From Photorhabdus khanii NC19 (GTDB taxonomy: Bacteria > Pseudomonadota > Gammaproteobacteria > Enterobacterales > Enterobacteriaceae), in contig NZ_AYSJ01000004.1 in assembly GCF_000517265.1 (NCBI RefSeq), forward strand, positions 399,174 through 463,173: a stretch of DNA of 64,000 nt, read 5' to 3'. How positions within the stretch are numbered: position 1 is the stretch's first letter; each line of letters starts with the position of its first letter. The notes below the pieces were generated by a model, which worked only from the letters and a program-made list of their open reading frames with translations, did no database searches and was not told the origin of the DNA. A program made the translations under genes and the position numbers. Of this stretch, positions 56,072 to 64,000 are shown in pieces.

Positions 56072-56397
56072 TGTTATATAAAGTGGTATTAACTAAAGAC
56101 GCCGAAGCGGATTTAGAGGATATTTACGATTATATTGTCGAAAATGACAGTCTAGGGAAAGCCGATTATGTATTGGAGCAGTTGCTGAAAATAGCAAACA
56201 GCCTGGCTAACTTTCCTGAGAAAGGTAATTATCCCAAAGAGTTGCAGGAACTAGGGATTCGCGACTTCCGTCAAACATTTTTTAAACCTTACCGGGCCAT
56301 TTATCAGCTCATAGGTCAACAGGTGGTGATTTTTGTGATTGCCGATGGTCGGCGGGATATGCAAACCCTGCTTATGCGCCGGTTGCTAAGTGGTTAG
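56071..56397 (+). CDS. Toxin, RelE/ParE superfamily
   Basis: 108 residues with the fold pattern YKVVLTKDAEADLEDIYDYI, KGNYPKEL, RDFRQTFFKPYRAIYQL and VIFVIADGRRDMQTLLMRRL. ParE members poison DNA gyrase and RelE members cut mRNA at the ribosome; YRAIYQ and the C-terminal RRD look more ParE-like. Overlaps the antitoxin gene by one base, so translation is coupled. Confidence 0.85.
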   Translation: MLYKVVLTKDAEADLEDIYDYIVENDSLGKADYVLEQLLKIANSLANFPEKGNYPKELQELGIRDFRQTFFKPYRAIYQLIGQQVVIFVIADGRRDMQTLLMRRLLSG

Positions 56398-56420
56398 GTT
56401 TTCCTAGCAGGTATTAATAG

Positions 56421-56572
56421 CATTCAATTACCATTAAATTCACAAGTAAAGATAAAAAGTTTCTCAATAACCCAGACGATGTTTACGACACCATGCAACG
56501 GGTTCTATTGCGTGAAAATAGGATTAATAAAGGAAAAGAACACTTCTGGATCATCGGTATGAAAGTAAGGAT
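56421..56572 (+). pseudogene. RadC-like (JAB) protein fragment
   Basis: A frame without its start codon reads ITIKFTSKDKKFLNNPDDVY, then TMQRVLLRENRINKGKEHFWIIGM, typical of the N-terminal part of RadC-like JAB-domain proteins of mobile elements. It runs straight into the 3' end of the first tRNA-Gly and the catalytic HxH-S-D core is missing. Family call is from pattern memory. Confidence 0.5.
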
Positions 56573-56648
<76 letters not shown>

Positions 56649-56698
56649 ATTACTGACTGGCTAGTGATAATCTGAAACCAATATATTAATTTCAAATT

Positions 56699-56774
<76 letters not shown>

Positions 56775-56817
56775 GTCACTGATTGGCTAATCATAGCCTG
56801 AAAAAACATACTGATTA

Positions 56818-56905
<88 letters not shown>

Positions 56906-57110
56906 ATATCTTTCAGTATGCCATACCTGATAAAATTCTTCATCGGTACGGGGAGCGCATTATACGAGAAATCGTTGCGCTCGCAAGCCCCTCAGCGCAA
57001 AAAAACAAACTTTTCGGTCAAGTGGTGATTTAATAAACACCAATGCGGGTTAATAACCGTCACACTGAGCTTGCGTTATCATAGCCAACAGAGGACAAAA
57101 TAAAACTTTC

Positions 57111-57659
57111 TTATTCCGATTGAATAAAATGTTCCCGATAATAAGCTAATTCAGCCACTGATTCGCGGATATCATCCAATGCCTGATGAGTATTCTGTTT
57201 TTTTAATCCAGTCAGGATTTCCGGTTTCCAGCGACGGGCTAATTCTTTCAATGTACTGACATCCAGATAACGATAGTGAAAATAGGCTTCCAGCTCCGGC
57301 ATATAACGGAACAAAAAACGCCGATCCTGAGCAACACTATTTCCACAAATAGGTGAAGCACCCGCAGGAACCCATTGTTCCAGAAACTCAATCGTCGCCT
57401 TCTCTGCCGCACGATCATCAATTTTGCTTGCTTTAACACGTTCAACCAACCCACTGCCAGTATGGGTACGCACATTCCATTCATCCATCAGAGCAAGTTG
57501 CTCATCAGACTGATAAATCGCAATGACTGGCCCTTCAGCCAGAATATTCAAATTTGCATCGGTGACAATTGTCGCAATTTCAATAATGCGATCCCGCTCT
57601 GGATCTAAACCCGTCATTTCCAGATCTATCCAGATAAGATTGTGCTCACTTTTTGACAT
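57111..57659 (-). CDS. orn: Oligoribonuclease
   Basis: 182-residue DEDDh exonuclease that finishes RNA decay by degrading very short RNAs and pGpG. Active-site blocks: [29 protein letters not shown] and [14 protein letters not shown]. Essential in E. coli. Divergent from rsgA and downstream in orientation of the tRNA-Gly array's strand. Confidence 0.97.
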   Translation of the reverse strand: MSKSEHNLIWIDLEMTGLDPERDRIIEIATIVTDANLNILAEGPVIAIYQSDEQLALMDEWNVRTHTGSGLVERVKASKIDDRAAEKATIEFLEQWVPAGASPICGNSVAQDRRFLFRYMPELEAYFHYRYLDVSTLKELARRWKPEILTGLKKQNTHQALDDIRESVAELAYYREHFIQSE

Positions 57660-57753
57660 GTTATATCCTAGGTTGGAGAGATAGTTCTTATTAATGGTGT
57701 ATCATAGCGCTTTTAACAAATAGCAGCGATCAATATGGAACAAGTGAGGTTCG

Positions 57754-58809
57754 GTGGCTAAGAATAAATTATCCAAAGGCCAGCAACGGCGGGTACAGGC
57801 AAATCATCAGCGCAGACTGAAAAAACAGGATAATAAACCTGAAATGGATGACAGCCAGTTAGGTGAACCTCAAGAAGGGCTGGTTATCAGCCGTTTCGGC
57901 CAACATGCAGATGTAGAAGCAGCAGACGGTTCTATACAACGTTGTAATATTCGCCGAACGATCCGTTCATTAGTCACAGGTGATCGGGTGGTATGGCGTC
58001 CTTCGCTGCAAACGCAAACGGATGTTAAAGTCAATGGCATTGTTGAAGCGGTTCACGAGCGGACTTCTGTACTGACACGTCCTGACTACTATGATGGCAT
58101 TAAACCTATCGCCGCCAACATTGACCAGATAATTATTGTGTCAGCCATTCTCCCTGAACTTTCACTCAATATTATCGATCGCTACCTTGTTGCCTGTGAA
58201 ACACTGGGCATTGAGCCATTGATTGTGCTGAATAAAATTGACCTATTGGATAAAGAAAGCCGTGAATGGGTCAATGAAGTCATGTCCACATACCATAATA
58301 TTGGTTACAGAGTATTAAAGTTATCAAGCCATACTGGCGAAGGTATGGAAGAATTACTAAAAACGCTCGCAGGCAGAATCAGTATCTTCGCCGGTCAGTC
58401 CGGAGTGGGTAAATCAAGTTTACTGAACACGCTCCTACCAGAAGATGAAAAAGAAATTCTGGTCAATCAGGTTTCAGAAGCTTCCGGTTTAGGCCAACAC
58501 ACCACCACGGCATCCCGCCTTTATCACTTTCCACATGGCGGTGATATGATTGATTCCCCAGGTGTACGGGAATTTGGCCTATGGCATTTAACACCAGAAC
58601 AGATAACTCAGGGTTTCGTCGAATTCCACGATTATCTGGGCAGTTGTAAATTCCGTGATTGTAAACATCGGGATGACCCAGAATGCGCGTTGCGGAACGC
58701 AGTAGAAAATAACGAAATAGCTGAAGAACGTTTTGAGAATTATCACCGTATTCTCGACAGCATGGATCAAATTAAACCACGCAAGACGTTTACAGATAAC
58801 GATAGCTAA
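57754..58809 (+). CDS. rsgA: Ribosome small-subunit GTPase RsgA
   Basis: 351-residue circularly permuted GTPase in late 30S maturation. N-terminal basic region and OB fold, G motifs in permuted order (NKIDLL, then P-loop [12 protein letters not shown], then DSPGVREFG) and a C-terminal zinc knuckle ([14 protein letters not shown]). GTG start (GTG GCT AAG) after a GAGG site. Confidence 0.96.
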   Translation: MAKNKLSKGQQRRVQANHQRRLKKQDNKPEMDDSQLGEPQEGLVISRFGQHADVEAADGSIQRCNIRRTIRSLVTGDRVVWRPSLQTQTDVKVNGIVEAVHERTSVLTRPDYYDGIKPIAANIDQIIIVSAILPELSLNIIDRYLVACETLGIEPLIVLNKIDLLDKESREWVNEVMSTYHNIGYRVLKLSSHTGEGMEELLKTLAGRISIFAGQSGVGKSSLLNTLLPEDEKEILVNQVSEASGLGQHTTTASRLYHFPHGGDMIDSPGVREFGLWHLTPEQITQGFVEFHDYLGSCKFRDCKHRDDPECALRNAVENNEIAEERFENYHRILDSMDQIKPRKTFTDNDS

Positions 58810-58887
58810 CTGACATTAAATAAAAGGACGGGTACAATAGCCCCCTTTTGTCTAATTTGCCGATAGAATAACATCCAAGAGGTTGAC

Positions 58888-59781
58888 GTGCTGGATAACA
58901 TTAAAATCAGGTTGCATTATTTATTGCCTAAACAAGGAATTACGAATCTGGCAGGCTGGTTTGCAAATAAAAAGGCCGGCTGGCTGACTCAACTGGCAAT
59001 TAAGACGTTTGCCCGTGTTTATAAAGTGGATATGAATGAAGCGAAAGCACCTGAGTTTTCCGCCTATACGACATTCAATGAATTCTTTATCCGTCCATTA
59101 AAAGAGGATGTTCGCCCGGTTGTCAGCGAAGAACATCAATTAGCACTGCCTGCTGATGGTATTATCAGTCAGTTAGGTAATATCCGGACAGACCAGATTC
59201 TTCAGGCCAAAGGGCACCACTATACCCTTGAAGCCCTGCTAGCCGGCAATCATCAACTGGCAGAGATATTCCGTGATGGGCAGTTTGTAACGACTTACTT
59301 ATCACCAAAAGATTATCACCGTGTACATATGCCTTGCGATGGATTACTGAAAGAGATGATCTATGTCCCAGGTGATCTGTTCTCTGTCAATCCGTTGACT
59401 GCCGCCAACGTGCCAAACCTGTTCGCTCGTAATGAAAGAGTCATCTGCCTGTTTGATACTCAATTTGGACCAATGATCCAGATTCTGGTTGGTGCAACGA
59501 TCGTCGGCAGTATTGAGATGGCCTGGTGTGGAACGGTTACGCCACCACGGGAAGGTATTATCAAACGCTGGACTTACCCTGAAGCCGGTACAACTGGCGC
59601 TGTCTCTTTTAAGAAAGGTGAAGAAATGGGGCGCTTCAAACTGGGCTCTACCGTTATTAACCTATTCGCAGCAAATCAGGTGCAGTTAGCCGGGCACTTA
59701 AGCAGTGGTTCAGCAACCCGCATGGGTGAACTATTAGCCCAGGCGATAATACCTGAAGAACCTACTGATAACATAAGCTAA
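58888..59781 (+). CDS. psd: Phosphatidylserine decarboxylase proenzyme
   Basis: Makes phosphatidylethanolamine. 297 residues; the LGST motif at 252-255 is the self-cleavage site, where Ser254 becomes the pyruvoyl group of the small subunit. HRVHMPCDG is part of the active site. GTG start. It forms an operon with mscM 26 bases downstream. Confidence 0.97.
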   Translation: MLDNIKIRLHYLLPKQGITNLAGWFANKKAGWLTQLAIKTFARVYKVDMNEAKAPEFSAYTTFNEFFIRPLKEDVRPVVSEEHQLALPADGIISQLGNIRTDQILQAKGHHYTLEALLAGNHQLAEIFRDGQFVTTYLSPKDYHRVHMPCDGLLKEMIYVPGDLFSVNPLTAANVPNLFARNERVICLFDTQFGPMIQILVGATIVGSIEMAWCGTVTPPREGIIKRWTYPEAGTTGAVSFKKGEEMGRFKLGSTVINLFAANQVQLAGHLSSGSATRMGELLAQAIIPEEPTDNIS

Positions 59782-59807
59782 TCCCCTTCCAAGGAGAGCC
59801 CTCTATC

Positions 59808-62800
59808 GTGCGCCTGATTATCAGCTTATTGCTTAGCCTGCTCATTATTAGTCCGGTTTTTGCTGCTACTCAACTTGATGAAAACCAGCTCAAACAAGAA
59901 CTGAAACAAATTGAATCCAGTAAAAATCCGCAGGATGCAGAAGTTGCTCAGGCGCTCCAAGGGGCGCTCAATTGGATTGCTGATACTAAATCTGCTAACG
60001 ACAGAACACAGAAATATCAGGCTACCATTGATGATTTCCCCAAAATAATCAGAGAGCTTCGCCAAAAGTTACTTGCTGAAAGTGATACTCCCCGCCAAAT
60101 TCCTGCTAACCAGCCAATCGCAAATCTTGAGCAGCAGATCATTCAGATCAGCAGTCGGTTACTGGACCAGGGTGGACAATTACAGCAAGAACAGGACAAA
60201 GGACGGGAAATCAGCGACTCCCTTGGATTATTACCACAACAACAGTCAGAAGCACGACGTCTCCTGACTGAAGCATCCTCTCGTCTTCAATCATTAGAAA
60301 CACCCTCCACTCCGTTAGGAGAGGCCCAATTTGCTTTAGCTCAAGCCGAAGTAAATGCTCACAAGGCTACAGTGAATGAACTGGAACTAGCTCAACTTTC
60401 TGCCAATAACCGGCAGGAAATTTCCCGTATGCGAGTTGATCTGTTCAAAAAGCGTTATCAGCGACTTGATCTTGAGCTGCAACAACTCCGCAGCCAACTT
60501 AACGCGCAACGCCAGCAAAAAGCAGAATTAGCGCTGGAACATACAGAAATGCTGGCAGAACAGAGTGGTCAGCTACCAAAATTTCTGCTTGATGAATTGC
60601 AACTGAACCGTCATTTATCTCAGGAGCTAAATCAGCAAGCGCAACGAATGAATACTATCGGCTCAAAGCAACGCCAGGCCGCCAGTGATATTATTCAAGT
60701 CCGGCAAGCATTGAGCACCATTCGTGAACAGGCCCAATGGCTTGGAGGCTCCACGACGCTTGGAGAAGCACTTCGAACTCAACTTGCCCGTTTACCCGAC
60801 ATGTCTAAGCCTCAGCAACTCGACCGGAATATTGTCAAATTCAGGGTCGATCGGCTGAAATACGAAGATATGCTGGAACAATTACAGAAAGAAACAAAAC
60901 CAACGCAGGCAAACAACGTTGCACTGACGGCCGAACAAGAGCGGATTTACGATTCCCTGATTCGTACCCGTAAAGAATTACTCAATTCATTATTATCTGG
61001 TTATGACAGTGAAATTCTTGAACTAACCAAACTGAAAGTCGCTACCAACCAGCTAAACGATGCACTGACAGAAGTAAAAGAAGCCACCCACCGTTATCTA
61101 TTCTGGGTCGCAGATGTTAATCCTGTTTCTCTCAATTACCCTATTAATGTTGTACAGGATCTAACCCGCTTATTATCACTGGATACGTTCTCTCAGTTGA
61201 GTGGGGCCCTGATAGTCATGCTGACCACTCAGGATACGCTGCTATATCTGCTTGGGGCGCTATTTCTTGTCATATTCAGCGTCGGTTCTCTCCGCCACTA
61301 TCACGCATTTCTTGAGCGCGCGAGTAACCGCATCGGCAAAGTAACATATGATCACTTCTCGCTTACTTTGCGTACCGTATTCTGGTCGGTTATTGTTGCG
61401 TTACCTTTGCCAATGCTCTGGTCTGCGATCGGCTATGGGCTGCAAAGCGCCTGGCAGTATCCAATGGCGATCGCCATTGGTTATGGTGTCAGTGCGACGA
61501 CTCCCGTATTGTGGATCTTTATGCTGAGTGCGACGTTTGCGCATCCAAATGGGCTATTCATCGCCCATTTTCGTTGGCCGGAAGAGCGAGTCAAACGCGC
61601 ATTGCGATTTTACCAACTCTCTATCTTTGCCATCGTGCCATTGGTGATGGCATTAATCACTTTCGAACATTACAGTGATCGAGAATTTGCCTCCACACTT
61701 GGCAGGCTCTGTTTCCTGATATTGTGTGTCTCCTTAAGCTTGATTACCAGCAGCCTGAAACGGGCAAGAGTCCCACTCTATCTGGATAAAAATGGCTCCG
61801 GTGAAAACGTTATCAATACTGCTCTCTGGTGGATTTTACTCTCTGCGCCAATAATTGCTGCTCTGGCTTCCATACTGGGCTATTTCAGTACATCACAGGC
61901 ATTACTGGGACGTTTGGAGACCTCCGTTGCTATCTGGTTCTTCCTGCTGGTTATTTACCACATTATCCGGCGCTGGATGCTGATTCAGCGGCGCAGGATT
62001 GCCTTTGAACGGGCAAAACAGCGACGGGCGGAAATTCTGGCTCAACGCGCCAAAGGAGAAGATGATTCAACGGGTTCAAGCAGCATCGAAGGCTCCATTG
62101 AGGTTGACGAACCTATTATTGACCTGGATGCAATCAGTGCTCAATCCTTGGGATTGATACGCTCAATTCTGACTATGCTGGCACTGGTTTCACTGATTTT
62201 GCTCTGGTCAGAACTCCATTCAGCTTTCTCATTCCTGGAAAATATCCGCCTGTGGGATGTCACCACAACGATAAACAATGTAGAAACAGTTCAACCCATC
62301 ACAATGGGCTCGGTATTAATTGCCATACTGGTGATTATTATCACGACGCAACTGGTACGTAACCTGCCTGCACTGCTTGAGCTGGCCTTATTGCAACATT
62401 TGGAACTAACCCCAGGTACTGGCTTTGCTATTACCACACTAACCAAATACACCATTACGCTGATCGGTGGCTTAGTAGGTTTCTCGCTGATTGGCCTTGA
62501 ATGGTCAAAACTGCAATGGCTTGTTGCCGCACTGGGGGTTGGGCTTGGTTTTGGCTTACAAGAAATCTTCGCCAACATCGTTTCTGGCCTGATGATCCTG
62601 TTTGAAAAACCCATCCGCATTGGTGATACCGTCACCATCCGCAATCTGACCGGCAGCATCACTAAGATCAATACACGGGCAACGACGCTCTCAGATTGGG
62701 ACCGGAAAGAGATTATTGTTCCTAACAAAGCCTTTATCACTGAGCAATTTATCAACTGGTCATTGTCTGACACCATCACCCGTGTCGTACTGACAATTCC

Positions 62801-63143
62801 TGCTCCGGCAGAAAATAACAGCGAAGAAATCACCCAAATCCTGTTAAATGCGGCCAAACGCAGCGCTCTGATCCTGGATAACCCGGCACCTGAAGTGTAT
62901 CTGGTTGATCTCCAGCATGGCATTCAGATATTTGAATTACGTATTTATGCCGCGGAAATGGGGCACCGAATGCCCGTCCGTCATGAAGTCCACCAGCTTA
63001 TTCTGCAAGAATTTCACAAGCATGGTATTACTCTGCCATTCCCACCCTTTCAGGCTAGCATTGATATAATTGGTCAGAATATCCGCAGTGCGACGACCAA
63101 TATGTCAGGCCGAAATCCACCACGCCAACCCGGCAGTTTATAA
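59808..63143 (+). CDS. mscM: Miniconductance mechanosensitive channel MscM (YjeP)
   Basis: 1111-residue MscS-superfamily channel. Signal peptide (LIISLLLSLLIISPVFA), a large periplasmic coiled-coil region (to ~residue 470, rich in Gln/Glu), then about 11 membrane segments. The MscS core has the pore helix (LGVGLGFGLQEIFANIVSGL, split) and the beta domain (IRIGDTVTIRNLTGSI). GTG start; length equals E. coli MscM (1107) within a few residues. Confidence 0.95.
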   Translation: MRLIISLLLSLLIISPVFAATQLDENQLKQELKQIESSKNPQDAEVAQALQGALNWIADTKSANDRTQKYQATIDDFPKIIRELRQKLLAESDTPRQIPANQPIANLEQQIIQISSRLLDQGGQLQQEQDKGREISDSLGLLPQQQSEARRLLTEASSRLQSLETPSTPLGEAQFALAQAEVNAHKATVNELELAQLSANNRQEISRMRVDLFKKRYQRLDLELQQLRSQLNAQRQQKAELALEHTEMLAEQSGQLPKFLLDELQLNRHLSQELNQQAQRMNTIGSKQRQAASDIIQVRQALSTIREQAQWLGGSTTLGEALRTQLARLPDMSKPQQLDRNIVKFRVDRLKYEDMLEQLQKETKPTQANNVALTAEQERIYDSLIRTRKELLNSLLSGYDSEILELTKLKVATNQLNDALTEVKEATHRYLFWVADVNPVSLNYPINVVQDLTRLLSLDTFSQLSGALIVMLTTQDTLLYLLGALFLVIFSVGSLRHYHAFLERASNRIGKVTYDHFSLTLRTVFWSVIVALPLPMLWSAIGYGLQSAWQYPMAIAIGYGVSATTPVLWIFMLSATFAHPNGLFIAHFRWPEERVKRALRFYQLSIFAIVPLVMALITFEHYSDREFASTLGRLCFLILCVSLSLITSSLKRARVPLYLDKNGSGENVINTALWWILLSAPIIAALASILGYFSTSQALLGRLETSVAIWFFLLVIYHIIRRWMLIQRRRIAFERAKQRRAEILAQRAKGEDDSTGSSSIEGSIEVDEPIIDLDAISAQSLGLIRSILTMLALVSLILLWSELHSAFSFLENIRLWDVTTTINNVETVQPITMGSVLIAILVIIITTQLVRNLPALLELALLQHLELTPGTGFAITTLTKYTITLIGGLVGFSLIGLEWSKLQWLVAALGVGLGFGLQEIFANIVSGLMILFEKPIRIGDTVTIRNLTGSITKINTRATTLSDWDRKEIIVPNKAFITEQFINWSLSDTITRVVLTIPAPAENNSEEITQILLNAAKRSALILDNPAPEVYLVDLQHGIQIFELRIYAAEMGHRMPVRHEVHQLILQEFHKHGITLPFPPFQASIDIIGQNIRSATTNMSGRNPPRQPGSL

Positions 63144-63191
63144 AAAGACAGATAATGAAGGACTGAGCATCCGCGCTTAAATCAACCCACT

Positions 63192-63230
63192 CTATTTCAG
63201 GCAGTTACCGCCATCCTATGCCTGAAATAG
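63192..63230. terminator. 12-bp inverted repeat after mscM
   Basis: CTATTTCAGGCA (63192-63203) / TGCCTGAAATAG (63219-63230) around a 15-base loop, between convergent mscM and the PAAR pseudogene. No T-run, so weak as an intrinsic terminator. Confidence 0.5.
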
Positions 63231-63467
63231 ACTTTGCGAAGCAATCAATGTCGCCCCACAAGAGTTTTTCATCCCCTCCAGTGCATACATTTGCCCATTA
63301 GAACTGTATACCCAGCGTCCCTTCCACGATGGTTTGATTACCACCACATTTGGGACAGGATACCGCATCCCCAACCCGAGCCGCTTTCTTCCCTAACACA
63401 TCAAAACCGCCATCACCTTGCCACCATGCGAAGTCGAATCTCCAACCAAAATAATGGAACGCAACAT
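63216..63467 (-). pseudogene. Frameshifted PAAR-domain protein (type VI secretion spike tip)
   Basis: On the minus strand, ATG 63465-63467 begins MLRSIILVGDSTSHGGKVM, then the frame shifts: GGFDVLGKKAARVGDAVSCP and CGGNQTIVEGTLG continue in a second frame. A second shift restores the first frame for SNGQMYALEGMKNSCGATLI, ending SQSLFQA at 63216. The parts in order form a complete ~84-residue PAAR protein, which caps VgrG in type VI secretion. Two compensating indels make it inactive unless they are sequence errors. Confidence 0.75.
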
Positions 63468-63914
63468 CTTTTACCCACTTAACTATTAGTTAAATATTAA
63501 TTTCAGCTTATGACGTTTGCCTATCGTGGCGTTACAACTTGATTAAAACAAACCAACCGAAACCAAACTATTTGAAATAACTAAAATAATCATGTTACCT
63601 GAACACCTATAAAATTTACGTCATTCACTGTTTTAAAACGAAATTTACACATCTTTAAAATATCAAGCTTGATATTTATTAGACTGAAATATAAATTAAC
63701 ATTAATATTTGGATACAAAAGAGACAAGTGTAAATATGAACATGAAGGCGAAATGTATGTCTTCGCTAAAACATTACATACCGCCTTCGCCCTCTGCCTG
63801 GTCGAAACAAGCTTTCACCGATTAACCGTCATCAATAACGGCACCGGTGAATGCTGGAGATTTTACAATATGCCCGGGCACCAGAAGCTCATGTAACATC
63901 ATTGAGGAAAAATC
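63468..63914. other. Stretch between the PAAR pseudogene and vgrG
   Basis: AT-rich DNA with a small dyad TTAACT/AGTTAA (63480-63494). A frame to 63896 ends ECWRFYNMPGHQKLM and could be the tail of a lost gene, but I do not recognise it. Confidence 0.4.
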
Positions 63915-64000
63915 ATGAAAACCGGACTCCGCTTTTCCTGCACTATCGGCAACCTGGCACCCATGACTTTTACGGTCGTCAATTTTACGTTAGATGAAGC
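63915..64000 (+). CDS. vgrG: Start of a VgrG-family type VI spike protein (cut by window edge)
   Basis: ATG 63915 follows GAGGA. The visible 28 residues, MKTGLRFSCTIGNLAPMTFT and VVNFTLDEA, fit the VgrG N-terminus (LxFxxxVxGLxPxTFxVVxFxxxE). With a PAAR gene next door, a type VI spike/effector locus is likely to continue to the right. Confidence 0.6.
   Translation, partial: MKTGLRFSCTIGNLAPMTFTVVNFTLDE

Noticed and set aside
62291..62923. 210-codon frame antisense to mscM
   Set aside because: Lies wholly within the conserved MscS core; composition shadow of mscM.
63669..63896. 75-codon frame before vgrG
   Set aside because: No clear start or family match; treated as non-coding or a gene tail.

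Overview
The window is a chromosomal segment of an enteric gammaproteobacterium, most likely Photorhabdus or its close relative Xenorhabdus (Morganellaceae). The gene content and order match the Escherichia coli core closely (obgE-rpmA-rplU-ispB-sfsB; mdh/argR; mpl, fbp, ppa; ytfP-tamB-tamA/msrA-ytfL-ytfK-ytfJ-cysQ-fklB; rplI-rpsR-priB-rpsF; rlmB-rnr-nsrR-purA-hflCKX-hfq-miaA-mutL-amiB-tsaE; queG; tRNA-Gly x3-orn-rsgA-psd-mscM). The intergenic DNA is AT-rich, and the accessory insertions (LuxR solo with no luxI, T6SS remnants) fit that group. The genus is an inference; I could not run a search.

Layout. 1-9 kb: ribosomal protein and isoprenoid genes, then two Mu-type DNA-binding genes divergent from the Ner-like sfsB, then mdh, argR, mpl and fbp. 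9-12 kb: a decayed patch with a LysR regulator, a broken wecB-like epimerase, a LysR fragment and a cluster of hairpins. 12-21.9 kb: ppa, the TAM outer-membrane assembly genes, msrA, ytfL, ytfK, ytfJ. 22.2-26.3 kb: a fec island (fecI, fecR, fecA and only the first 37 codons of fecB) wedged between ytfJ and cysQ, visibly more GC-rich and very close to E. coli Fec proteins as I recall them. 27-37 kb: after fklB, a LuxR-type regulator converges on a six-gene leftward operon (PLP beta-replacement enzyme, argininosuccinate-synthase-like protein, DDAH/amidinotransferase-like enzyme, NodU/CmcH/TobZ carbamoyltransferase, MFS exporter, ATP-grasp ligase). 37-54 kb: conserved housekeeping genes on the minus strand. 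54-57 kb: a tRNA-Gly hotspot with an FlhE-like secreted protein, a Phd/ParE-type toxin-antitoxin pair and a RadC-like remnant, bounded by a 19/20-base repeat of a tRNA 3' end. 57-64 kb: orn, rsgA, psd, mscM, then a frameshifted PAAR gene and the start of a vgrG (type VI secretion).

The most promising unexplained system is the 28.1-36.5 kb cluster. Its enzymes together suggest a small, amidino- or ureido-containing amino acid or peptide, possibly an arginine/citrulline antimetabolite. The argininosuccinate-synthase homologue has lost the SGGLDTS ATP loop but kept substrate-site motifs. A lux-box-like dyad (CT-N12-AG) lies upstream of the operon about 40 bases before the transcription start predicted from a TATAAT -10 box, which is where a LuxR-type activator would bind. 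The product is unknown.
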